In this document: piece by piece, positions 52,231 to 60,611 of the stretch
How positions within the stretch are numbered: the stretch's first letter is position 1
Layout: the number at the start of each line of letters is the position of its first letter
Assembly (NCBI GenBank): GCA_025360005.1
Contig: JANYDA010000065.1
Location: forward strand, 1 to 64,000
DNA: 64,000 nucleotides
Direction: 5' to 3'
Source of the DNA: Fibrobacteria bacterium
Lineage (GTDB): Bacteria; Fibrobacterota; Fibrobacteria; UBA11236
Notes under the pieces: model-generated
Seen by the model: the letters and a program-made list of their open reading frames with translations, nothing else
What the model was told of the DNA's origin: nothing
Databases searched by the model: none
Program-made: the position numbers and the translations under genes

Positions 52231-53097
52231 ATGTATAGAAACACTTTCCTAGTCCTGATACTTAGTCTGGCCACCCTGGGGGCGCAAACGCAAAAGGGCT
52301 TCCTGGTCCGCTTTTTATCGAATCCGGAACCGGTGACCAAATACTCTATCTACCGTTCCACCAACCTGGGTTCGCCCGGAACTAAGGTTGGAGAAATGGC
52401 CCCCAGCGCTATAGATACCCTTGAGTTCGGGGACCTGCAAATCGTAAAGGGCACCGCCTACTTCTATTCAGTAACCAGCACCAATACCAACGGGGTCGAA
52501 AGCGAGTTCTCCAGCCAAAGCGCCGTAGCTTATCCTTCTCTCAATCTTCCCGATACCATCCGCTCCCTTCCGAGCCTGGGTTCGGCCGAATTCGTACTCG
52601 ATGCCAAGTCGGACCCCTTGGCCAATTTCGCGCCGCTGGATGTTCAATTGGAGGGCGCATCCGCGCTCAATGTGGCATATGTCGCGAATACCCACACCTT
52701 GGTTTTCACTTCCAAACTTGGGCAATTGCTAAAGACCAAGGTTAAAGTGCGGGCCCTTTATTATGGCGAGTTTCAAGACCTGGATTCCACCGTCATCGTC
52801 ATTTCAACTTTGGTGTCGGTGAACCCCTCCATACCTGCCTTCCGCCTTGCTCCTTTGATTTCAAATTCCCAACATGGGTCGATCCTCTTCTCCCATTTAC
52901 CCGTCTCCGGGGACTTGCGCATTTTCACCTTGCAGGGTCGTACCGCGTTTCAGCAACAGTTCACCACCCTGGATGGAACCTTAACTTGGGATGGAAAGAT
53001 AGAGGGCGGCGTGCAAGGGTCTCAACTCCTTTCCTACCGTGTTATCGATGAGTCCGGACGTATGGCCGGGAGCGGGCACTTCCAACTCCAGCGCTGA
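52231..53097 (+). CDS. Secreted Fn3-like protein with FlgD/T9SS-like C-terminal domain (288 aa)
   Basis: A signal peptide (MYRNTFLVLILSLATLGAQ) is followed by a fibronectin-III-like domain (TKYSIYRSTNLGSPG, FYSVTSTNTNG). The last 70 residues (ILFSHLPVSGDLRIFTLQGR, then LTWDGKIEGGVQGSQ) resemble the FlgD Ig-like or type A sorting domain ending many secreted proteins of FCB bacteria. If so it is a cell-surface or secreted product. ATG 52231 is chosen because it opens the signal peptide. The gene stands alone between asnB and the operon at 53144. No enzyme domain is visible. Confidence 0.65.
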   Translation: MYRNTFLVLILSLATLGAQTQKGFLVRFLSNPEPVTKYSIYRSTNLGSPGTKVGEMAPSAIDTLEFGDLQIVKGTAYFYSVTSTNTNGVESEFSSQSAVAYPSLNLPDTIRSLPSLGSAEFVLDAKSDPLANFAPLDVQLEGASALNVAYVANTHTLVFTSKLGQLLKTKVKVRALYYGEFQDLDSTVIVISTLVSVNPSIPAFRLAPLISNSQHGSILFSHLPVSGDLRIFTLQGRTAFQQQFTTLDGTLTWDGKIEGGVQGSQLLSYRVIDESGRMAGSGHFQLQR

Positions 53098-53143
53098 GAG
53101 CCTTCCCCGGCTCCCAATTTGAATAAAGCTATTTTACTGGCCC

Positions 53144-54313
53144 ATGGGTATAAAAAAAATGCCCCCCAGCGGAAACGCGGTAGGGGCGTTGGAACTTTGC
53201 TTTTCCAGGGCCGGTGACGGCGTTTTTCCCCGCCGGTTTTCCGCGGCCAGCCGCTTTTCCGCCCAAGACATCCTGTTCACGGGATCCGCGACGGGCGCGA
53301 TGTATCTGGCCTTGCTGGGAATGAAACGGATCCATGCGGACAAGCCGCAAGTGGTGATGCCCGCCTGGTGCTGCCCTTCGGTGGCGCAAGCGGTGCTGCA
53401 AGCGGGATTGCAGCCCGTGTTCGCGGATCTGGATCCCGAAACCTTCGCCTACACAGATGGCCTACGCGCATCGATCAATGATAAAACCCTGGCGGTGCTG
53501 CTGGTTCACTTCTTCGGCATCCGCGTCCCGGTGCCGCAGTTGCCATTGTCTCCGCCGTTTTTTTTGCGGGACTGCGCGCAGGATTTCATGTTCCGCCGCG
53601 GCCGCGAGGAAGACGCCGACCTTCCCGCTTTCTACAGTTTTGGGCGGGGCAAAAGCCTGAACGGCGGCCATGGAGGCGCGCTCTGCCTGCCCGCGGGTTC
53701 GCCCCTCCTCTCCGCGTGCCGGGAGTTGCTGGACGGCTTTCCCTCCGCCGGCAATCCGTTGCTCAAAGCCCTGATCCTCAACGGCCTTTCCCATCCCATG
53801 GCGTTCGGCTTGCTGACCCGCCTTCCTTTCCTCAGCATCGGCGAAACGCGCTGGGAAGATCCCCTGCGGTTCACCCGCATGCATCCGGGGTTTCTCCGGC
53901 TGGCCGCGGCATTGCTCGACGCTCTGGAACGGAACCTGCACGCTTATGCCGGTCTGGTCAGCGAATATGCCCGCCTGCCCGCCTTGTCGCGGGGCGCCGC
54001 GCGGGCTCCCGGGCCCGGTTACGATCGCGGCAACGTGCCCGTCCGCTATCCATTGCTGATCGCGGACCCTTCGTTGCGGCAAAGATTCATGGCGGGTCTT
54101 AACAAAAGCTTCGGAGGCGTCACGGGGCAATATCCGGATTTGCTTACGCGGCTTTCCGGCGCCCCCGCCGGCCTGGCTCCCGGCGGACCTCATCCGGGAT
54201 GCGAACGCATCGCCCGGGAGATAATCACCCTGCCGGTAACCGCCTGGATACGCAACGAGCGCGCCGCCTTTCTCTCCCGCGCGCAAAACCTGCTTGTCGG
54301 CGGGCATGTCTGA
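53144..54313 (+). CDS. DegT/DnrJ-like PLP aminotransferase (389 aa)
   Basis: Fold type I aminotransferase motifs are spread through the protein: GSATGAMYLALLG, DPETFAYTDG, and the PLP-Schiff base Lys170 in FGRGKSLNGGHGGAL. The sequence is diverged from WbpE-type enzymes. The ATG at 53144 lies before a run of eight A (53152-53159) and an ATG at 53159 might also be used. It likely adds an amino group to a keto-sugar, or is a degenerate binding homologue. It overlaps the phosphoesterase gene by 8 bases and leads a three-gene operon. Confidence 0.75.
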   Translation: MGIKKMPPSGNAVGALELCFSRAGDGVFPRRFSAASRFSAQDILFTGSATGAMYLALLGMKRIHADKPQVVMPAWCCPSVAQAVLQAGLQPVFADLDPETFAYTDGLRASINDKTLAVLLVHFFGIRVPVPQLPLSPPFFLRDCAQDFMFRRGREEDADLPAFYSFGRGKSLNGGHGGALCLPAGSPLLSACRELLDGFPSAGNPLLKALILNGLSHPMAFGLLTRLPFLSIGETRWEDPLRFTRMHPGFLRLAAALLDALERNLHAYAGLVSEYARLPALSRGAARAPGPGYDRGNVPVRYPLLIADPSLRQRFMAGLNKSFGGVTGQYPDLLTRLSGAPAGLAPGGPHPGCERIAREIITLPVTAWIRNERAAFLSRAQNLLVGGHV

Positions 54314-55157
54314 CCACCGGCCTTCCGCCGGGCGGACGGCGGCCCCCTTCCTTCTTTCCGCCGCTTTGGTCCTGGCCGCCGCCGCCGCCCTGTTTCTTTA
54401 TGGACTGCTGGTGGAGCCCTCCCGGCTGGTGATCCGCAGGTACGCCATCGCCTCACCGCGGAAGCCCGGCCCGGCCTTCCGCATCGCTTTGCTCTCCGAT
54501 CTGCATCTACCCGCATTCATCCCCCTGCAGGCGAAAATCATCGCGGCCCTGGAGCAGGCGCGCCCGGATCTGGTGTTGATAGCGGGGGATGTGCAAAACC
54601 ACCTCTCCAATCATGCCGCTGCCTTGGACTTTCTGCAGGCCCTGGCCGGCCGCTGGCCCACGGCTATGGTTCCCGGCGACGCCGACGCTTGCGGCGCCCA
54701 AGGGCAATGCCTGTATTGCCTCTACAAATACACCCTGCGGCAGGAGGCGCCCTTCCGCATCCTTCGCAACGCCTGGGCGGAATTCCCGGCCCTCAACCTG
54801 GCCGTTTACGGAGCCGACGATCCGGTTCTGGAACGGGATCGCCTGGATACTTTGGGGCCGCTGCCGCCGGGGCGCTTCAACCTGCTGCTCATCCACAGCT
54901 CCAAACGGCTTTCCGACTCCGAGATGGGGAAGTTCGATCTGGTCCTGGCCGGCAATACCCATGGAGGGCAGATCCGCTTTTTGATTCCGTTCCTGCCTTG
55001 GTACGATCCGCGGGTGGACACGCGGCATCTCCAGGGCCGCTTCATGCTTCCCCAGGGTAACCTGGTAGTTACCTCGGGTACGGGCACGAGCCTGCTGCCC
55101 ATTCGCATCGGCGTACCGCCGGAAATGGCCGTGCTGGATATCAGGGGGACGAAATGA
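54306..55157 (+). CDS. Membrane-anchored metallophosphoesterase (283 aa)
   Basis: One amino-terminal helix (APFLLSAALVLAAAAALFLYG) anchors a calcineurin-like domain with LLSDLHLP (D-x-H), IAGDVQNH, and GNTHGGQIRF. The third motif, usually GNHD, is PGDADA. It resembles YkuE or UDP-diacylglucosamine-type hydrolases. It would cleave a phosphate diester on the membrane, such as lipid-linked sugar pyrophosphates. The gene overlaps the aminotransferase by 8 bases and the next gene by ATGA. Substrate unknown. Confidence 0.8.
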   Translation: MSDHRPSAGRTAAPFLLSAALVLAAAAALFLYGLLVEPSRLVIRRYAIASPRKPGPAFRIALLSDLHLPAFIPLQAKIIAALEQARPDLVLIAGDVQNHLSNHAAALDFLQALAGRWPTAMVPGDADACGAQGQCLYCLYKYTLRQEAPFRILRNAWAEFPALNLAVYGADDPVLERDRLDTLGPLPPGRFNLLLIHSSKRLSDSEMGKFDLVLAGNTHGGQIRFLIPFLPWYDPRVDTRHLQGRFMLPQGNLVVTSGTGTSLLPIRIGVPPEMAVLDIRGTK

Positions 55158-55762
55158 AAGGCCGGGCATCCCTGGGAATGAGAGCTGCCATGAGCGTCCT
55201 GGGCGCATTGATTGCATTGAGCGCGATGGTCGCTCTGGGTTTACTCGCGGCGGGAATGCCTTTGTGCGGCCCGCGCGGATGCGGACATGCTTCCGTGCTT
55301 GCCCGCAAGGACTTCAATGATTCGGCTTCCCTGCAGGGACTGGTATGGAAATGCCATACCGCTTTCAGACTCGGCCGCGACGCTACGACACACCGCGGTT
55401 ACCTGGAGGCCGTCACCTACAAAGAGGAGCCCGGGATGGAATTGCCCTGGCTTAACGGGGACTGGCGGCCGTATCGGAACCTTTGCCTGGAGGCTTCGGT
55501 ACCGGGGAAGGCGGCCGCATTCCGTCTCACGCTTTGGGACGGAGAAGGGGAGTACGGGCCGGAAAATCGGCTGCATTGGGATTTCGATCTGGACTCGGAC
55601 TGGCGCCGGCATTGCGTGGACATCGATAAGACGCGGGCCACGCCTTCCGGGCGGCGCTTGGATCTGGCGCGGATCCGCCGCGTGGTCCTTTTCATGAACG
55701 GCACGAACGACGGGAGGCGGCCATTCCGTTTCCGCTTGGCTTCGGTAGAGGTAAGCCCGTGA
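55154..55762 (+). CDS. Exported carbohydrate-binding-like protein (202 aa)
   Basis: A hydrophobic amino end (MSVLGALIALSAMVALGLLA) is followed by a domain with the beta-sandwich pattern seen in galactose-binding-like modules: WKCHTAFRLGRD, YRNLCLEASVPGKAAAF, RLTLWDGEGEYGP, VDIDKTRATPSG and VLFMNGTNDGRRPF. No enzyme motif is seen. It is coupled to the phosphoesterase by an ATGA overlap. It may bind the polymer in the periplasm. Family is not certain. Confidence 0.6.
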   Translation: MKGRASLGMRAAMSVLGALIALSAMVALGLLAAGMPLCGPRGCGHASVLARKDFNDSASLQGLVWKCHTAFRLGRDATTHRGYLEAVTYKEEPGMELPWLNGDWRPYRNLCLEASVPGKAAAFRLTLWDGEGEYGPENRLHWDFDLDSDWRRHCVDIDKTRATPSGRRLDLARIRRVVLFMNGTNDGRRPFRFRLASVEVSP

Positions 55763-55803
55763 AAACTATTCGCGATGAAAGGGGGCGCGCCAACCTGAAT
55801 GGG

Positions 55804-55835
55804 CCTAAGATTCCGGACTCCGCCGGAACCTTAGG
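55804..55835. terminator. Strong bidirectional hairpin
   Basis: CCTAAGATTCCGG (55804-55816) pairs with CCGGAACCTTAGG (55823-55835), a 13-bp stem with one mismatch and a 6-base loop, between the convergent genes ending at 55762 and 55842. It is the best terminator candidate in the window. Confidence 0.7.
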
Positions 55836-55841
55836 GTTCGT

Positions 55842-56618
55842 TCAAGGGGTGGTGCTCACCTGGTGTTCGAGCACCCGGTAGGTGAGGTAGGCCGTAAGCG
55901 CGGTGGCGGCCACGGAGGCCACCTGGGCGGTGGCGGTCAGGCTTTCCTTGAACCAGTACCAGAAGCCCGCGTTCGGATCCGGCACGGGAATCACGAAGAT
56001 ATCGCCGGACCGGATCCCGGCATTGCGCAGCGAGGTGCCGCGGGAAAACTCATCGGCCAGCACGATAGGCAGTTCCGCCGTGCCGCGCATCACCTTCCAC
56101 TTGTAGATTTTCCGCTCGTAAACGGGAGAGCCCGCCGCCATGCAGGCATCCCATACCGATGCCTCCGGGTTGACGTAATACATCCCCGGTTTTTTCCAGC
56201 TCCCCAGGATCGCCAGCCGTATCACGGGAGAGACGGTGACATGGGTGTCACGCATGTAGGACGACATTTTCTGGCTGATCATGCTTTGGATTTCTTGTAC
56301 GCCCCGGTTATGGATGTAGACCCGCCCCATCACGGGCAAGTTCACGAAACCCATGCTGTCCACGGTATAGTAGCCGTTGAGTACGGAAGCGGTATCCAGC
56401 GGAACCTGGACCGCCATGGTTTCCCCGGCCTTGAACACGGGTTCCAGGTCGTCCGCGACCGCGGAGCCGAACGCATGGGAAAAAAAAGCGCAGAGCAGGG
56501 AAGCCATCGCCAGGATCCGGAAGGCGGAGCGAAGGCGGGGCCTACCGGATCGATCCGGTGGATTTTGGCCGGCAGCGAGTTCGGTTGGATTCAGCTGATA
56601 GGATTGGGAATGATGCAT
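55842..56618 (-). CDS. Wza-like polysaccharide export protein (258 aa)
   Basis: The signal peptide (ILAMASLLCAFFSHAFGSA) and SLBB/poly-export domain (YTVDSMGFVNLPVMGRVYIH, VSPVIRLAILGSWKKPGMYY) match Wza-family outer-membrane proteins, with a carboxyl amphipathic helix (LTATAQVASVAATALTAYL) near the end as in these channels. There is no lipobox cysteine, so it is not a classical lipoprotein. It pairs functionally with the BY-kinase at 19085. ATG 56618 was chosen as it follows GTAGGG; M39 (56504) could also be used. Confidence 0.85.
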   Translation of the reverse strand: MHHSQSYQLNPTELAAGQNPPDRSGRPRLRSAFRILAMASLLCAFFSHAFGSAVADDLEPVFKAGETMAVQVPLDTASVLNGYYTVDSMGFVNLPVMGRVYIHNRGVQEIQSMISQKMSSYMRDTHVTVSPVIRLAILGSWKKPGMYYVNPEASVWDACMAAGSPVYERKIYKWKVMRGTAELPIVLADEFSRGTSLRNAGIRSGDIFVIPVPDPNAGFWYWFKESLTATAQVASVAATALTAYLTYRVLEHQVSTTP

Positions 56619-56710
56619 TGGCCCTACTTCCACGCTAAATCTAATATTTTCGGCCCCGGCCAAAAAGCGGAATCGGAGAGCGCCTCCCACTACAGGGATC
56701 GATCTCCGGC

Positions 56711-57811
56711 TCAGCCCAGGAAGGCTTTTATTTTCCGGACGATTTCCAGGGAAGCGGCTTTGGGCAGATCGATGCTCAAGCGCTTGACCCGCTCGCATTC
56801 TTCCTGATCGCGGAGCAGGGGTTCCGCGGCTTTAAGGATGGCCTCGGTGCCGGTGCCGGTGAGCCGCAGCACTCCGGCCGCGACATAGTGCATGTATTCC
56901 GTTTCATTGCGGATGACCAAGGCGGGGACGCGCAGGACGGCAACCTCTTCCTGCATGCCGCCGGAATCCGTGACGCAGAAGCGCGCGTTCTTCATCAACC
57001 CGATCATTTCCATGTAACCGACGGGTTCGATGATCTTGATCCCCGGGCTTTGGAAGGAGAGGCCGAACTCCCGCATTTTCTTCCCCGTGCGCGGGTGCAA
57101 CGGCAGGATCACCTTCAACGTGGCGGCGATGGATTCCAGCGCGGCCAGCACCCCGGCCAGCCTTTCGGAGTGGTCCACGGTCTCCTGGCGGTGCATGGTC
57201 ACCAGGCAATATTCCCGCGCCGAAAGGCCCAGGCGCGCGAGGATGGCGCGATCGTCCACCAGCTCCGCCGTACGCGTGCAACTGTCCACCACGGTGTTTC
57301 CCGTAACGTGGAAGGAAGCCGGAGCCAGCCCTTCGCGAATGAGGTTGGCCGCGTCCGCCTCGGTAGGGACGAACATCAGATCGCTGATGCGATCCACCAC
57401 CTGGCGGTTGATCTCCTCCGTCTGGAGGAGATTGTGGGAGCGGCAGCCGGCTTCGACGTGGATGATCTTGACTCCGGTCTCCTTGTATTTGGCCGCGGCC
57501 AGGGCGGCCCCCAGGGTGGTGTTGGTATCCCCATGCACCACCACGGCGTCCGGACGGTGCGCCACGATCAATTTCTCCAGCTTGGCCATGATGGCGCCCA
57601 CCTGCGCGGCAGGCAGCATGCCGCCGCAATCGAGCACCTGGTCCGGCTGGCGCAACCGCAGTTCCTCGAAGAAGATCCGATCCATGTTGGGGGAGTAATG
57701 CTGGCCGGAATGCACCAGGACGTGCTGGAACTCCGCGTCGAAGCGGGGAATGAGCGGGGACATCTTGATGATCTCCGGCCGCGTGCCTATCACGGTCATG
57801 AGCGTCCGCAT
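56711..57811 (-). CDS. wbpI: UDP-N-acetylglucosamine 2-epimerase-type enzyme, probably WbpI-like (366 aa)
   Basis: The full motif set of the family is present: GTRPEIIKMSPLIP at the amino end, HGDTNTTLGAALAAAKY, HVEAGCRSHN, TGNTVVDS and VTDSGGMQEEVA. WecB and WbpI share this fold. Because the three preceding genes encode the WbpE, WbpB and WbpD activities, the substrate is more likely UDP-2,3-diacetamido-glucuronate, with the manno isomer as product. It is the last gene of the wbp-like operon and 2 bases behind the acetyltransferase stop. Confidence 0.8.
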   Translation of the reverse strand: MRTLMTVIGTRPEIIKMSPLIPRFDAEFQHVLVHSGQHYSPNMDRIFFEELRLRQPDQVLDCGGMLPAAQVGAIMAKLEKLIVAHRPDAVVVHGDTNTTLGAALAAAKYKETGVKIIHVEAGCRSHNLLQTEEINRQVVDRISDLMFVPTEADAANLIREGLAPASFHVTGNTVVDSCTRTAELVDDRAILARLGLSAREYCLVTMHRQETVDHSERLAGVLAALESIAATLKVILPLHPRTGKKMREFGLSFQSPGIKIIEPVGYMEMIGLMKNARFCVTDSGGMQEEVAVLRVPALVIRNETEYMHYVAAGVLRLTGTGTEAILKAAEPLLRDQEECERVKRLSIDLPKAASLEIVRKIKAFLG

Positions 57812-57813
57812 AT

Positions 57814-58314
57814 TCAGTCCGGGACCCGGTTTCCCATCCGATCGATGCGGCTTACCGGCCGGGCGGGGTTGCCCATGACCAGGGTGTAGGGGGGCACGCT
57901 TTTGGTGACCACGGCTCCGGAAGCGACCATGCAATATTCGCCCAGTTCGACTCCGCACACGATGGTGGCGTTGGCGCCGATGCTGGCGCCTTCCTTGATC
58001 AGGGTGGGCGTGATTTTCCAATCCGCATTGAAGGCCCTGGGCACCTTGTCGTTGGTGAACACGGCGTTGGGGCCGACGAACACATCGTTCCCGATTTCCA
58101 CCCCGTGGTACACGGACACGCCGTTCTGGATCTTGCAGCGGTGCCCGATGCTCACCTGGGCGTCGACGTAGACGTCCTTGGAGAGGATGCAATTCTCCCC
58201 GATGGACGCGTCTTCGCGGATCTGGACATTGATCCATATCTTGGATCCCGCGCCGATTTTCGCCTTCGGCGAGACGTGGGCGCTGGGATGGATGTAGACA
58301 TCGGTCGGGGGCAT
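57814..58314 (-). CDS. wbpD: WbpD-like UDP-sugar N-acetyltransferase (166 aa)
   Basis: This is a left-handed beta-helix protein (VYIHPSAHVSPKAKIGAG, KDVYVDAQVSIGHRCKIQ, GVELGEYCMVASGAVVTK) of the size of WbpD/WlbB enzymes, which acetylate the 3-amino group of UDP-GlcNAc3NA. The catalytic Asn-type residue region FTNDKVPRAF is typical of these. It follows the reductase gene by one base. The assignment to the diNAc-uronate pathway comes from gene context. Confidence 0.82.
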   Translation of the reverse strand: MPPTDVYIHPSAHVSPKAKIGAGSKIWINVQIREDASIGENCILSKDVYVDAQVSIGHRCKIQNGVSVYHGVEIGNDVFVGPNAVFTNDKVPRAFNADWKITPTLIKEGASIGANATIVCGVELGEYCMVASGAVVTKSVPPYTLVMGNPARPVSRIDRMGNRVPD

Positions 58315-58315
58315 G

Positions 58316-59221
58316 TCAGGAACCTTTCTGGCTTCTTTCGATTATCTCCAGGGTGCGGATGCCGTCTGCGGCGGTGGCGAGCTGCCCCGGCTCGCCGGTG
58401 CGCACATAGTTCATGAATGCGGTGACCTCGCTCAGCAACGGTTCCGCCTTGGGGACGTAGCAATCGCGATGGATGAAGGAGTTGTTCATCTTGTAGGCGG
58501 AGTATTCCACCAATGCCTGCGTCATCAGATCGGCTTCGTAATAAGCCTCCGCGGTGGCCACTTCCACCTTGCGCTTCTTGAACGGCGTCAGCCAGTTGGT
58601 AATGATACCAGCCACGACTTCCCGTTCCAGGGAAAAGGACAGGATGGCGTTGTCTTCGTGGTGATCGACCAGCTTTCTGGATTTGAAGATGCGGGAGCCG
58701 ATGATCTCGCGCTTGGAGATGTACCGGATCAGGTCGATGTCGTGCACGGAGAGATCGGTGAGCACGCCCACGTCGGCGATGCGGGGCGGGAAGGGTCCCA
58801 CGCGCGTGATATGGATGCTGTAAAGATCCTTGCCTTCCAGCTCGTTGATCAGGGCGTTGACCACGGGGTTGAAGCGTTCCACGTGGCCCACCGCGATCCT
58901 CACGCCGCTGCCCTGGGCCTTTTCCAAGAGCGCCCGGCCCTGCTCGGAAGTCGAGGCGATGGGCTTTTCGATGAGCAGCGGAATCCCCTTCTCGATGAAC
59001 TTCAAGGCGACCTCGTAATGCATAAAGGTCGGGACGCAGATGATGGCCGCGTCCAGCTTGGTCTTCAGCAGCATCTCGTCCACATCCTGGAACAAAGGCT
59101 CGGGATATTCTTCCGTGGTCATGGAATCGCACAGGGCCGCGATCTTGAACTCGGGGATTTTTTTGGCGATGCGGTAATGGTTCCGCCCCATGGAACCCAA
59201 TCCTACGATGGCAAGACGCAT
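58316..59221 (-). CDS. wbpB: Gfo/Idh/MocA oxidoreductase, WbpB-like (301 aa)
   Basis: The NAD-binding motif VGLGSMGRNHYRIAKK and EKPIA block (LLIEKPIASTSEQGRAL) are the family hallmarks, and VGPFPPRIADVGVL and NSFIHRDCYVPKAEP are in the substrate domain. WbpB oxidises the 3-OH of UDP-GlcNAcA to a ketone before WbpE transaminates it. It lies one base from each neighbour, in the order E-B-D-I. The UDP-GlcNAc 6-dehydrogenase (WbpA) that makes its substrate is not in the window. Confidence 0.82.
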   Translation of the reverse strand: MRLAIVGLGSMGRNHYRIAKKIPEFKIAALCDSMTTEEYPEPLFQDVDEMLLKTKLDAAIICVPTFMHYEVALKFIEKGIPLLIEKPIASTSEQGRALLEKAQGSGVRIAVGHVERFNPVVNALINELEGKDLYSIHITRVGPFPPRIADVGVLTDLSVHDIDLIRYISKREIIGSRIFKSRKLVDHHEDNAILSFSLEREVVAGIITNWLTPFKKRKVEVATAEAYYEADLMTQALVEYSAYKMNNSFIHRDCYVPKAEPLLSEVTAFMNYVRTGEPGQLATAADGIRTLEIIERSQKGS

Positions 59222-59222
59222 A

Positions 59223-60311
59223 TCAGACTATCTCCTTTACGGCCAGGCATATTTCCTCGATTTGGGATTCCGCCATCATGCCGTGCATGGGAAGCGACAT
59301 CACTTCCCGGGCGGCTTGGCTGGCCTGCGGGCATTGCCCATCCTTGATCCCCAGGTGCGCGAACGCCGCCTGCGCATGCATGGGAATGGGGTAATGCACC
59401 GCCGTGGGGATTCCCTTGGCCTGCAAATGCTTCTGGACTTTATCGCGGTCCGGGACCCGGATAGTGTATTGGGCCCAAGCGGAAAAGTTCCCCTCCCGCA
59501 CCAAAGGCGTGGCGACCACGCCCGCCAAACGCTCCGTGTACATGCGCGCCGCGCGATCGCGGTTCCCCAGCTCGCTTTCGAAATGCCTGAGCTTGACGCG
59601 CAGGACAGCGGCCTGGATGCTGTCCAGGCGGCTGTTCACTCCCACCACGCTGTGATGATAACGCTGGGTGGAACCGTGGTTAAGCAAAGTGCGGATGGCC
59701 GCGGCCAGATCGTCATCGGAGGAGAATATCGCGCCGCCATCCCCGTAGCATCCCAGCGGCTTGGCCGGAAAAAAGGACGTGGTGGCCACGCGGGTATGGG
59801 AGCAGGAACGCCGGCCCCGGTAGTCCGCCCCAAAGGATTGGGCGCCGTCTTCCATCACCCACAGTCCGCGCGCCTGCGCCAGGGAGGCAATGCCGTCCAG
59901 GTCCGGGAGCTGCCCGAACAGGGAAACGGGGATGACGCCCTTGGTCTTGGCGCTGATCCTGGCCGCGACGGTATCGGGCGTGACGTTGAAGGTGACGGGA
60001 TCGATATCGGCGAAGACCGGAGTGGCACCGACCAGGGCGACCATCTCCGCAGTGGCGTAGAAAGTGAAGTCCGGAACGATGATTTCATCCCCGGCGCGGA
60101 CGCCCAAGGCCATCAGGGCCGCATGGATGGCGTCCGTCCCGTTGGCGCACGCCAGAACATGCTTGGCGCCGCAAAATGCCGCCAACTCCCCCTCCAACGC
60201 TTTCACCTCGGGGCCGTTGATGAAGGCCGAAGAGAGCAGGACCGAGCGGATGGCCGCATCGATCTCGTCCTGATAGGCCTTGTATTGGACTTTCAGATCA
60301 CAAAACTCCAT
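59223..60311 (-). CDS. wbpE: DegT/DnrJ/EryC1 aminotransferase, WbpE-like (362 aa)
   Basis: Fold type I PLP motifs: INGPEVKALEGELAAFCGAK, PVFADIDPVTFNV, the Schiff-base Lys184 in FFPAKPLGCYGDGGAIF, and NSRLDSIQAAVL. It fits the WbpE/WlbC enzymes that aminate the 3-keto-UDP-uronate. I chose ATG 60311 with AAGGAAG 5 bases away over the longer frame. It leads the operon and has a good promoter at 60342-60369. Length is normal for the family. Confidence 0.87.
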   Translation of the reverse strand: MEFCDLKVQYKAYQDEIDAAIRSVLLSSAFINGPEVKALEGELAAFCGAKHVLACANGTDAIHAALMALGVRAGDEIIVPDFTFYATAEMVALVGATPVFADIDPVTFNVTPDTVAARISAKTKGVIPVSLFGQLPDLDGIASLAQARGLWVMEDGAQSFGADYRGRRSCSHTRVATTSFFPAKPLGCYGDGGAIFSSDDDLAAAIRTLLNHGSTQRYHHSVVGVNSRLDSIQAAVLRVKLRHFESELGNRDRAARMYTERLAGVVATPLVREGNFSAWAQYTIRVPDRDKVQKHLQAKGIPTAVHYPIPMHAQAAFAHLGIKDGQCPQASQAAREVMSLPMHGMMAESQIEEICLAVKEIV

Positions 60312-60611
60312 GCTTCCTTCCATACCCCGGGCAGTGGTTACTATTTAGATCGGAGCGTCCCGTCGTCAAGTATTATGTTAAATATATGTTTGACGGACTT
60401 TGATCACCGACCGTAACACGGGGAAACCCGAAAATTTTTCCCGCGGCTACGGCCGTCGCATCCCCGGACTTGCCAGGGTCCCCATCATAAGATATCCGTT
60501 GACGCCGCGGTTTTCCAATCCGGCATCCTCCCGCGGCGGCGCGGCAACATTAAATCCCGGAACCGCGGACGCCGGATTTATTATTGGATCCGTCTCGGCG
60601 AAAGGTGCGGA
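60312..60611. other. Divergent regulatory region of the wbpE operon and the FAD gene
   Basis: No gene is supported here. The wbpE promoter is at 60342-60369 on the minus strand. CGTCAA (60364-60369) and TTGACG (60390-60395) form an inverted pair around an AT-rich core of 20 bases, so two -35 boxes face apart. The plus-strand -10 near 60413 (GTAACA) is weak. Confidence 0.5.
60342..60369 (-). promoter_or_regulatory. wbpE operon promoter
   Basis: On the minus strand TTGACG (60364-60369), 16 bases and TAAATA (60342-60347) make a fair sigma-70 promoter about 35 bases before the ATG at 60311. Confidence 0.6.
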
